Assembly (NCBI GenBank): GCA_009919365.1
Contig: RGBZ01000037.1
Span: 1-8,010 of the forward strand
Direction of reading: 5' to 3'
Length of the DNA stretch: 8,010 bases
Source of the DNA: a bacterium
GTDB lineage: Bacteria > Chloroflexota > Limnocylindria > Limnocylindrales > Limnocylindraceae
Each line of letters opens with the position of its first letter. Position 1 is the stretch's first letter. Made by a program: the position numbers and the translations under genes. The notes beneath the pieces were generated by a model. The model worked only from the letters and a program-made list of their open reading frames with translations. It was not told the origin of the DNA and ran no database searches. Positions 1-6,881 of this stretch are shown piece by piece.

Positions 1-99
1 CGCGCCCCAAAGAAGGCCGATGACGGCGAGAGCGCGACGGAGGCCATTGAAGAGGCCCTCGCCGACGCCGCCCCCGAGGCCCCTTCCGATCAGGCCTAG
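1..99 (+). CDS. 3' end of an unidentified protein (partial)
   Basis: Frame 1 is open from the window edge to a TAG at 97-99, giving the last 32 residues of a protein whose start lies upstream. The visible part is rich in Ala, Glu and Asp with a few early Lys, and ends in ...PEAPSDQA. It looks like a disordered acidic C-terminal tail and holds no recognisable domain. That this frame is coding is supported by strong G/C preference at third codon positions and by the hairpin that follows the stop. The family cannot be named from this fragment. In Gram-positive clusters clpC often follows ctsR-mcsA-mcsB, but nothing visible here supports any of those. Confidence 0.55.
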   Translation, partial: RAPKKADDGESATEAIEEALADAAPEAPSDQA

Positions 100-105
100 C
101 CGCGC

Positions 106-122
106 GGGGGCGTTGAGCCCCT
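106..122 (+). terminator. Weak terminator-like hairpin after the upstream gene
   Basis: Seven bases after the TAG, GGGGC (107-111) can pair with GCCCC (117-121) across the 5-base loop GTTGA, and G106 can wobble-pair with T122. Only two T residues (122-123) follow, so this is not a canonical intrinsic terminator. It could reduce read-through into clpC or be chance pairing in GC-rich DNA. Confidence 0.25.
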
Positions 123-137
123 TCGTGAAGCGCCCAA

Positions 138-162
138 GCGGAGTGGTAGACTTCCACTCCGC
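138..162. promoter_or_regulatory. Perfect 9-bp inverted repeat upstream of clpC, possible operator
   Basis: GCGGAGTGG (138-146) and CCACTCCGC (154-162) are exact reverse complements separated by 7 bases. The repeat sits 48 bases before the clpC start, in the only real intergenic gap of the cluster. It matches neither the CIRCE element (HrcA) nor the direct-repeat CtsR box. Its arm-7-arm layout recalls the HspR HAIR element, but the arm sequence differs from that consensus. It is not followed by a T-tract. A repressor operator for clpC is the favoured reading; an mRNA 5' hairpin or a terminator of the upstream gene are alternatives. Confidence 0.4.
144..152 (+). promoter_or_regulatory. Possible extended -10 element for clpC
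   Basis: TGG followed by TAGACT (147-152) fits an extended -10 pattern (TGN plus a hexamer matching TATAAT at 4 of 6 positions). No convincing -35 sits at the normal distance: TTCGTG (122-127) is weak and 19 bp away, and the better TTGAGC (113-118) is 28 bp away. A start near 159 would give a leader of about 50 bases. The element lies across the right end of the left arm and the loop of the inverted repeat at 138-162, so a protein bound there would block it. Tentative. Confidence 0.22.
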
Positions 163-209
163 ACAAGTGCCTGGCGACCTACGCCTGGGAGCGGGGATCG
201 GAGGAGCGC

Positions 210-2825
210 ATGGCCACGGCTGACCGCTTCGATCGCTTCACGGATCGCGCCCGCAAGGTGCTGACGCTCGCCCAAGACGAGGCGCAGCGCTTCAACCACA
301 ACTACATCGGCACTGAGCACCTGCTGCTCGGCCTTGTTCGCGAGGGCGAAGGCGTTGCGGCGAAGGTCCTCGAGAACCTCAACGTCGAGCTGGCCAAGGT
401 TCGCCAGGCGGTTGAGTTCATCATCGGTCGGGGAGAGCGCCCCGTCGTTGGCGAGATCGGCCTCACGCCCCGGGCGAAGAAGGTCATCGAACTCGCGATT
501 GACGAGGCGCGCCGTTTGGGCCACAACTACATCGGCACCGAGCACCTGTTGCTCGGCCTCGTTCGCGAAGAGGGGGGAATCGCCTCTGGCGTGTTGGAAT
601 CCCTCGGCGTGAGCCTAGAGAAGGTGCGCCATGAGGTGGTGCGCGTCCTCAGCCAATCATCGACTCCGACCGCCCAGCCAGCCGAGCGCCGCAGCGGCTC
701 AAAGACCCCAACCCTCGACGCCCTCGGCATTGATCTCACGGATGCGGCTCGCTCCGGGCGACTCGATCCTGTAATTGGCCGCGAGAAAGAGATCGAGCGA
801 GTCATCCAAGTGCTCGCGCGACGAACGAAGAACAACCCAGCGCTGATTGGTGAGCCTGGTGTCGGTAAGACAGCGATCGCCGAAGGGCTCGCGCAGCGCA
901 TCGTGAAGGGCGACGTCCCTGCGCCGCTGCTCGACAAGCGCGTCGTCACTCTCGACATGGGCTCACTCGTTGCTGGCACAAAGTATCGAGGTGAGTTTGA
1001 AGAGCGACTGAAGAAGGTACTCGAAGAGCTGCGAGCCTCGCGCGACGCCATCCTCTTTGTGGATGAGCTGCACACGCTTGTTGGCGCGGGCGCCGCCGAA
1101 GGCGCAATTGATGCAGCAAATATTCTGAAGCCACCACTCGCCCGCGGTGAGATCCAGTGCATTGGTGCAACCACGCTCGACGAGTATCGCAAGCACATTG
1201 AGAAGGACCCAGCTCTTGAGCGCCGCTTCGCGCAGGTGCTCGTCGCCGAGCCTTCTGCCGACGAGACGATTGAGATCTTGAAGGGGTTACGCCCGCGCTA
1301 CGAAGCGCACCATAAGGTTCGTATCTCTGATGAGGCACTATCCTCGGCGGTGGAGCTCTCCGTCCGTTACATCAGCGATCGACAGCTGCCAGATAAGGCG
1401 ATTGATGTGATTGACGAAGCCTCAAGCCGCGTGATGTTGCGACACTCGTCGCCACCCGCCGACCTGCGTTCGGCGCGCCGTGAGGCAGATGCTGTTGAGC
1501 GAGATCAGCGCGACGCTGAGGCCGCCGGCGCGTTTGACCGCGCCCTCTCGTTGCGCAACCAGGGCGAGGGGTTGAAGAGCCGCATTGAAGAGCTTGACCG
1601 AGCTTGGCGTTTCAGCCTTAATCTTCCGCCAGCTCCAGGAACCACGGCACCCGCCCCCACTCCTGTGGCTGCGACCGATACGCCCATTGCGCTTGCCGCC
1701 CCCGCCATGCCCGAGTCGCGCGCGGACACGCGCCCCGTTGTCACCGAAGAGGAGGTCGCCTCTGTCGTCTCCATGTGGACCGGCATTCCAGTGATGCGCT
1801 TGGCCGAAGCCGAAACCGCGCGGCTCCTCAAGATGGAAGAGACGCTCAGCGCTCGCGTGGTTGGACAGGAGCAGGCGATTTCGACGCTGAGCCGCGCCGT
1901 ACGTCGCGCCCGCGCCGGCCTCAAGGATCCGAAGCGTCCAATCGGCAGCTTCCTCTTTCTTGGGCCGACTGGCGTTGGAAAGACCGAGCTTGCGAAAGCA
2001 CTCGCCGAGTTCATGTTTGGCACCGAAGATGCACTTGTGAAGATCGACATGAGCGAGTTCATGGAGCGCCACAACACGAGCCGCCTCGTTGGTGCACCTC
2101 CCGGCTACGTGGGCTTTGACGATGGTGGGCAGCTAACGGAAGCGATTCGACGTCGCCCGTACTCAGTCGTGCTGCTTGATGAGATTGAGAAGGCGCATAG
2201 CGAGGTCTTTAACATCTTGCTGCAAATCCTGGAGGACGGACAGCTCACCGATGCAAAGGGGCGCCGCGTTGATTTCCGCAACGTCATCCTGATCATGACT
2301 TCAAACCTCGGTGCGCGACAGATTCAGACCCCGTCGTCGCTCGGTTTCCGCTCGCGCGGCGAGGGCGAGGCTGCTCGCGCTGCTGACGAGTACACGCTGA
2401 TTAGCGAGAAGGTTGATGAAGAGCTCAAGAAAGCATTCCGCCCAGAGTTCCTGAATCGCGTCGATTCCCGCATTGTCTTCCGGCCGCTCAACCAGGAGGA
2501 GATGCGTCGTATCGTCGACCTACTCGTGAAGCGCGTCGTGGCGCAGCTGCGCACGCAGGGGCACGACCTCGCCATTACCGACGCGGCGAAGGACCACCTC
2601 ATCAAGGTCGGGTACGACGTATCGTACGGTGCACGCCCGCTACGTCGCACCATTCAGTCGCTCATCGAGGATCCGCTTGCCGAGCGGCTGCTCAAGGGTG
2701 AGGATCCGATCGGTGCATCGTATGTGGTTGATCTTGTTGATGGCGTGATCGCCATCATGATTCGCGAAGAGGGGGTAGCTTTGCCCGCCGCTGTGCCGGC
2801 CGAGCCGGTCGGCGCAGTCGACTAG
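210..2825 (+). CDS. clpC: ATP-dependent Clp protease ATP-binding subunit ClpC (AAA+ unfoldase)
   Basis: Hsp100/ClpC unfoldase of 871 residues. In this family it forms a hexamer that unfolds misfolded, aggregated or tagged proteins in the cytoplasm and threads them into ClpP. Two Clp_N repeats are visible, each with [12 protein letters not shown] (from residues 31 and 106). D1 has Walker A GEPGVGKT (214-221), pore-loop Tyr259, Walker B D285-E286 and arginines 338-339. A UVR-type middle segment lies near 442-468. D2 has Walker A GPTGVGKT (585-592), pore-loop GYVG (Tyr633), Walker B D657-E658 and Arg750 in FLNRVD. LGF (711-713) is the expected ClpP-docking tripeptide, supporting ClpC over ClpB. 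GGAGGAG (200-206) just before the ATG fixes the start. Unusual is a Pro/Ala-rich stretch (about 471-507) between the middle segment and D2, where typical ClpC is short. No ctsR or mcsAB is visible. It is the first gene of the run; stress control through the upstream inverted repeat is inferred. Confidence 0.97.
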   Translation: MATADRFDRFTDRARKVLTLAQDEAQRFNHNYIGTEHLLLGLVREGEGVAAKVLENLNVELAKVRQAVEFIIGRGERPVVGEIGLTPRAKKVIELAIDEARRLGHNYIGTEHLLLGLVREEGGIASGVLESLGVSLEKVRHEVVRVLSQSSTPTAQPAERRSGSKTPTLDALGIDLTDAARSGRLDPVIGREKEIERVIQVLARRTKNNPALIGEPGVGKTAIAEGLAQRIVKGDVPAPLLDKRVVTLDMGSLVAGTKYRGEFEERLKKVLEELRASRDAILFVDELHTLVGAGAAEGAIDAANILKPPLARGEIQCIGATTLDEYRKHIEKDPALERRFAQVLVAEPSADETIEILKGLRPRYEAHHKVRISDEALSSAVELSVRYISDRQLPDKAIDVIDEASSRVMLRHSSPPADLRSARREADAVERDQRDAEAAGAFDRALSLRNQGEGLKSRIEELDRAWRFSLNLPPAPGTTAPAPTPVAATDTPIALAAPAMPESRADTRPVVTEEEVASVVSMWTGIPVMRLAEAETARLLKMEETLSARVVGQEQAISTLSRAVRRARAGLKDPKRPIGSFLFLGPTGVGKTELAKALAEFMFGTEDALVKIDMSEFMERHNTSRLVGAPPGYVGFDDGGQLTEAIRRRPYSVVLLDEIEKAHSEVFNILLQILEDGQLTDAKGRRVDFRNVILIMTSNLGARQIQTPSSLGFRSRGEGEAARAADEYTLISEKVDEELKKAFRPEFLNRVDSRIVFRPLNQEEMRRIVDLLVKRVVAQLRTQGHDLAITDAAKDHLIKVGYDVSYGARPLRRTIQSLIEDPLAERLLKGEDPIGASYVVDLVDGVIAIMIREEGVALPAAVPAEPVGAVD

Positions 2826-2837
2826 TACGTTCGCCGA

Positions 2838-4232
2838 ATGGCGAAGCGCAAGAGCATCTGGCTCTGTCAAACGTGCGCCTTTGAGACGCCCGCCCTCGAA
2901 AATCCCTGCCGCAGTTGCGGCTCTTGGAACTCGCTCGTGGAAACTGTGCGTGATCGCCCCTTCGCGCGCGCTCGTGCCGCTGGCGGAAGGGCCGTATCTG
3001 CACCGACTCAGCCGCAACCGCTCCGTCTAGCCAGCGCGGATCGCGCCCCGCGCCTCCCACTCGGCGTACCTGAGCTAGATCGTGTCCTCGGTGGTGGTGC
3101 CGTGCCTGGATCGATCATCCTGCTTGGCGGCGAACCGGGTATCGGCAAAAGTACGTTGCTGCTGCAAGCCGCGGCTGGGATAGCGCTCACCGGTGGTCGC
3201 GTCCTTTACGCGTCGGGCGAAGAGTCGGCAGCACAGATTGCGGACCGTGCCGAACGACTTGGCCTCATGGCGACGGTTGCCGCAGATAGCGTTGAGATTC
3301 TCGCCGCGAGTGAGGTTGGTGCTATTGCAGAAGCGACACAGAGCGGCCGCCCAACCCTCCTGATTGTCGACTCCATTCAGACCGCGACACTCGATGAACT
3401 CGAGGGACCCGCAGGAACTGTGGGACAGGTACGCGGTAGTGCGGAGATGCTCGCTGGTGTCGCACGTGCGACCGGGGCCGCAGTGATCCTTGTCGGCCAC
3501 GTCACCAAAGAGGGGAGCATCGCTGGACCAAAGACACTGGAACACCTAGTCGACGCAGTGATCATGCTAGATGGTGACCGCCACGGCACCCTGCGTACGC
3601 TGCGCGCCGCCAAGAATCGCTTCGGCTCGACCGATGAGCTCGGTTTGCTCGAGATGGGCGAGAAGGGTCTCGCCGGAATTGAAGATCCTGGCCGCGCATT
3701 CATTGACGAACGTGACGAGCGTGCTCCAGGGGCTGTTGTCGCACCACTCCTCGAAGGGAGCCGCCCAATGTTGGTTGAGGTGCAGGCGCTCGTGGCTGGT
3801 ACGGCATACGGCACGCCGAGACGTACTGGTCGGGGGCTCGATACTGCGCGTCTCTCCCTCTTATCTGCGGTGCTCTCGCGCCGCGCTGGGATTGCGTTGA
3901 GCGACCGCGACATCTACGCCAACCTAGTGGGCGGCATCGCCCTTGACGAGCCCGCCCTCGATCTACCACTCGCCCTTGCACTCGCCTCATCGCAGAGTGA
4001 CCGCCCGATCAATCGAGCACTCGTGGCAGTGGGTGAGGTCGGACTCCTTGGTGAGTTGCGTCAAGTCTCAGGGCTGGCGCGTCGGCTGCGTGAGGCAGCG
4101 CGGCACGGATTCTCGACAGCGATTGTTCCGGCGCCCCGGCGCGGTGCCGCGAGCGAACCGATGCCCGAGGGGATGAAGGTGATCGCCGTTCGAACCTTGC
4201 GCGAAGCGATCACCGAGGCGCTCGGTGAGTAG
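2838..4232 (+). CDS. radA: DNA repair protein RadA (Sms)
   Basis: RadA/Sms of 464 residues, close to the family's usual length. It is a hexameric RecA-like ATPase that loads on D-loops with RecA and promotes branch migration in recombination and fork repair. The N-terminus carries a four-cysteine zinc finger, C10-X2-C13-X10-C24-X2-C27. The ATPase core has Walker A GEPGIGKST (98-106), Walker B LLIVDSIQT with Asp178, and the RadA-specific KNRFG motif (259-263). The rest, from about residue 275, is the Lon-protease-like domain, including the segment YANLVGGIALDEPALDLP; in RadA this domain is structural, not proteolytic. The ATG lies 12 bases after the clpC stop and has no clear Shine-Dalgarno sequence, so translation probably depends on ribosomes finishing clpC. 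In Firmicutes disA usually follows; here ispDF does. Confidence 0.96.
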   Translation: MAKRKSIWLCQTCAFETPALENPCRSCGSWNSLVETVRDRPFARARAAGGRAVSAPTQPQPLRLASADRAPRLPLGVPELDRVLGGGAVPGSIILLGGEPGIGKSTLLLQAAAGIALTGGRVLYASGEESAAQIADRAERLGLMATVAADSVEILAASEVGAIAEATQSGRPTLLIVDSIQTATLDELEGPAGTVGQVRGSAEMLAGVARATGAAVILVGHVTKEGSIAGPKTLEHLVDAVIMLDGDRHGTLRTLRAAKNRFGSTDELGLLEMGEKGLAGIEDPGRAFIDERDERAPGAVVAPLLEGSRPMLVEVQALVAGTAYGTPRRTGRGLDTARLSLLSAVLSRRAGIALSDRDIYANLVGGIALDEPALDLPLALALASSQSDRPINRALVAVGEVGLLGELRQVSGLARRLREAARHGFSTAIVPAPRRGAASEPMPEGMKVIAVRTLREAITEALGE

Positions 4233-5472
4233 CGACGCAACGTTTGACGTCATCGTCGTTGCAGCGGGCTCTGGCCTGCGGATGGGTGGCGTCGACAAGT
4301 CTCTCATCCCCATTGCTGGAAAGCCGGCGTTGCGCTGGTCACTCGAGTCGTTCGCGGCAACCCCTGGCGTTGGGCGCATCATCGTCGTTACCGCCCAGGA
4401 TCGTGTTGCTACCTACGCCGCCCTTCCTTGGGTCCCGAGCGCCGTGGTTGCTGTGGTTCCTGGTGGCGAGACTCGTTCTGCGTCAGTTGCTGCGGGCCTT
4501 CATGCGCTTGATCGTGCTCCTGGGGAGGCGAGCGACGTCCTTCTCATTCACGACGCAGCCCGTCCTGGAATTGAAGCTGATGTGACACTCCGCGTCGTGG
4601 CCGCCGCCCGCCAGCGCGGTGCTGCCGCACCCGTGATGCCGATCGCCGACACGCTAAAGCGCATTGCACCGACCGCTCCTGGCGATGCCACCACACACAG
4701 CTCAGGCAGCGTTGATCGCGCGGGCGTGGTCTCGGCACAAACACCGCAGGGGATCGCCGCGCAACATGTTGCTGCCTTTGCGACTGCGCTCGCCACGGCT
4801 ACAGCGGCGACCGACGATACGAGCGTCCTTGAGTCGATCGGCGTTGCCGTTGAGCTGGTGCAAGGATCGGCACGCTTGCGCAAGTTGACTGAGCCCGACG
4901 ACATCCTCTCGGTTGGCGCAATGCTGCGGCCGTCCGACCCGACGGTCTCCTTCAGTGAGATCCTCTCTTCGCTCCCTGGGAGCCGCATCCGCGTTGGGTG
5001 GGGTGATGACGCCCATCCAGTCGGCGAGAGTGGCACCCTGCATCTTGGCGGCCGAGCTTTCCCGGAGAGCCCTGCGCTTGTTGGGCATTCGGATGGTGAT
5101 GTGGTGCTCCATGCCGTCGCAGATGCCCTCATTGGTGCCGCCGGGCTCGGCGATTTGGGCCGACTCTTCCCTGCGACTGAGGCGACGCCGAAGGGGATCG
5201 CCAGTGGCACCCTCCTCGCCGAGAGCGTCCAACGCGCCGCCGCAGTCGGCGTGCAACCGCTCTGGGTTGATCTGCTGATCACCGCCAGCGCACCGAAGCT
5301 CGCACCACACCTCGAAGAGATCGGTGCAAATGTGGCCAGCCTCCTTGGCATTCCCGTCGATCGCGTTAGCGCGAAGGCGTCGAGCGGTAATCTTGTTGGC
5401 GACGAGGGTGCCGGCAAGGCGATTCGCTGTGCCGCCATCCTGGTCGCGCAGCGAAGGGGTACCTCGGAGTGA
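4225..5472 (+). CDS. ispDF: Bifunctional IspD/IspF (MEP cytidylyltransferase / MEcPP synthase)
   Basis: A 415-residue fusion of two non-consecutive MEP-pathway enzymes. The IspD half (about 1-235) transfers CMP from CTP to methylerythritol 4-phosphate: it has the VAAGSGLRMGG nucleotide loop with Arg19 and Lys25, then ADTLKR, HDAARPG, TPQG, TDDTS and KLTEPDD motifs. The IspF half (about 254-415) cyclises CDP-methylerythritol 2-phosphate to the cyclodiphosphate, releasing CMP. Its metal ligands are kept as D262, H264 and H296, with the same 32-residue spacing as in E. coli, and H288-SDGD is present. Other IspF positions have drifted: FPDTD reads FPATE (315-319) and the usual KATTTEKLGFTGRGEG loop reads KASSGNLVGDEGAGK (384-398). 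The start is a GTG inside the end of radA (8-base overlap), with GAGG at 4215-4218 as ribosome site. IspE is not in the window. The fold is clear; full IspF activity is likely but not certain. Confidence 0.93.
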   Translation: MSSDATFDVIVVAAGSGLRMGGVDKSLIPIAGKPALRWSLESFAATPGVGRIIVVTAQDRVATYAALPWVPSAVVAVVPGGETRSASVAAGLHALDRAPGEASDVLLIHDAARPGIEADVTLRVVAAARQRGAAAPVMPIADTLKRIAPTAPGDATTHSSGSVDRAGVVSAQTPQGIAAQHVAAFATALATATAATDDTSVLESIGVAVELVQGSARLRKLTEPDDILSVGAMLRPSDPTVSFSEILSSLPGSRIRVGWGDDAHPVGESGTLHLGGRAFPESPALVGHSDGDVVLHAVADALIGAAGLGDLGRLFPATEATPKGIASGTLLAESVQRAAAVGVQPLWVDLLITASAPKLAPHLEEIGANVASLLGIPVDRVSAKASSGNLVGDEGAGKAIRCAAILVAQRRGTSE

Positions 5473-6881
5473 GCTTGCAGTTCCGCGACACGATGAGCGG
5501 GGAGACCCGACCCTTCACGCCCCTCGATCCAAAACAGGTCGGCGTCTACTCATGCGGTCCGACGATTTACGGACCAGCACATATCGGTAACTTCCGGAGC
5601 TTCCTCTTCGCCGACACGCTCGTGCGCTGGCTCCGCGCGAGTGGCCGCACCGTGCGCTGGGTCGTGAACTTGACCGACATTGACGACAAGATCATCCGTG
5701 CCGCAGCGATAGAGGGTGTAGAGATTCGCGCGCTCACCGATCGCTGGGAGGCGGTCTTCCGCGCTGACATGGCCGCCCTTCGAATGACGACCCCCGACGA
5801 GATGCCCCGTGCGACGGAGCACATTCCAGAACAGATCGCCCTGGTGCAACAACTCCTTGACCGTGGGCACGCGTATCGCACCGAAGATGGGTCAATCTTC
5901 TTCAAGATTGCTTCGTGGCCAGCGTACGGTCGGCTCGCTCGACTTGATCCCGAGGCGATGCGCGTGGGCGAGCGCGTTGAGGCCGACGAGTACAGCAAGG
6001 ACGACGTTCGAGACTTTGTGTTGTGGAAGGCGGCGAAGCCCGGGGAGCCATCGTGGGACGGCCCACTCGGCCCAGGACGACCTGGCTGGCACCTGGAATG
6101 CTCGGCGATGAGCATGCGCTACCTCGGCGAGTCGTTTGATCTGCACACCGGTGGCATCGACCTGGTCTTCCCACATCACGAAGACGAGATCGCGCAGTCT
6201 GAGGCAGCGACAGGTAAGCCATTCGTCGGCACCTGGATGCACTGCGCACACCTGCACGTCTCTGGCGACAAGATGTCAAAATCGCTCGGCAACATCTCAC
6301 GTGTGAGCGACTTACTCGCGGGTGGTGCTGAACCACGAGCTCTGCGCCTTGCATTGATCTCGGCGCACTACCGTACCAACCTGAATTACAACGACGATTC
6401 GCTCACCGCAGCCGCGGCGGCCATCGCGCGCATTGATGCTTTCGTCGCTGCACTGGGTGCACGCAGCGCGATGGCAACCGGTGATACGGATGCCGATCAG
6501 CGAGCGGCAGCGCTCGCCGAGGCGAGCTGGGGCCGCTTCTCCGCGGCGATGGACGATGACCTTGCCGTTCCTGAAGCACTCGCCGCGCTCTTCGACCTGG
6601 TGCGCGATGGCAATCGCCTCCTTGATACGAACTGCAGCGGTGCAGGAGCACAGGCGCTCATGGCCGTTCTCGAACAGTTCAACAGCGTGCTCGCGGTGCT
6701 CCCTGATCGCGCGGTGCTTCCACCGGGTGCCGAGACACTTCTAGCGGAGCGCATTGCCGCCCGTGCCGCCAAAGACTGGGCACGCTCCGATGCTCTGCGC
6801 GATGAGTTAGCGAGCCTGGGCGTGCTTATTGATGATGGTCGCGATGGGCAGCGCTGGCGGCTGGCTGGGCCGCAGGCATGA
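5469..6881 (+). CDS. cysS: Cysteinyl-tRNA synthetase (class I)
   Basis: Class I aminoacyl-tRNA synthetase of 470 residues, near the normal bacterial length, which charges tRNA-Cys with cysteine. The ATP-binding signatures are HIGN (38-41, the HIGH motif) and KMSKS (268-272). The catalytic zinc ligands are all present: C29, C211 (in HLECSAMS), H236 and E240 (in FPHHEDE), with spacing matching the E. coli enzyme. The C-terminal part (about 300-470) is the helical DALR-type domain and anticodon-binding tail, ending with WARSDALRDELASLGV and a short basic stretch. It starts with GTG in a GTGA overlap with the ispDF stop, and AAGGGG (5454-5459) serves as ribosome site 9 bases upstream. A later ATG at codon 9 exists, but it would drop the N-terminal LQFRDT beta strand typical of the family, so the GTG is preferred. 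This is CysS rather than MshC: mycothiol ligases are shorter and normally sit elsewhere. Confidence 0.96.
   Translation: MSLQFRDTMSGETRPFTPLDPKQVGVYSCGPTIYGPAHIGNFRSFLFADTLVRWLRASGRTVRWVVNLTDIDDKIIRAAAIEGVEIRALTDRWEAVFRADMAALRMTTPDEMPRATEHIPEQIALVQQLLDRGHAYRTEDGSIFFKIASWPAYGRLARLDPEAMRVGERVEADEYSKDDVRDFVLWKAAKPGEPSWDGPLGPGRPGWHLECSAMSMRYLGESFDLHTGGIDLVFPHHEDEIAQSEAATGKPFVGTWMHCAHLHVSGDKMSKSLGNISRVSDLLAGGAEPRALRLALISAHYRTNLNYNDDSLTAAAAAIARIDAFVAALGARSAMATGDTDADQRAAALAEASWGRFSAAMDDDLAVPEALAALFDLVRDGNRLLDTNCSGAGAQALMAVLEQFNSVLAVLPDRAVLPPGAETLLAERIAARAAKDWARSDALRDELASLGVLIDDGRDGQRWRLAGPQA

Noticed and set aside
138..162. HrcA CIRCE element upstream of clpC
   Set aside because: CIRCE is TTAGCACTC-N9-GAGTGCTAA. 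The arms and the spacer length here differ, so only a generic inverted repeat can be claimed.
20..223. 67-codon plus-strand frame starting MTARARRRP
   Set aside because: It overlaps the better-supported frame ending at 97-99 and runs through the hairpins and the clpC ribosome site. Its Arg/Pro-rich product is typical of an out-of-frame GC-rich read.
96..545. 149-codon minus-strand frame across the clpC start and upstream gap
   Set aside because: It is the complement of the duplicated Clp_N repeats, which explains its apparent regularity, and has no independent evidence.
300..560. Long near-identical DNA repeat in the first part of clpC
   Set aside because: The repeated segments (around 297-350 and 522-575) encode the two Clp_N repeats, a normal internal duplication in ClpC, not a mobile or regulatory repeat.
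4548..5438. 296-codon open frame on the minus strand opposite ispDF
   Set aside because: It lies wholly inside a gene with clear IspD and IspF motifs on the other strand, is Ser/Arg/Ala-rich without any domain, and is the usual antisense shadow in GC-rich coding DNA.
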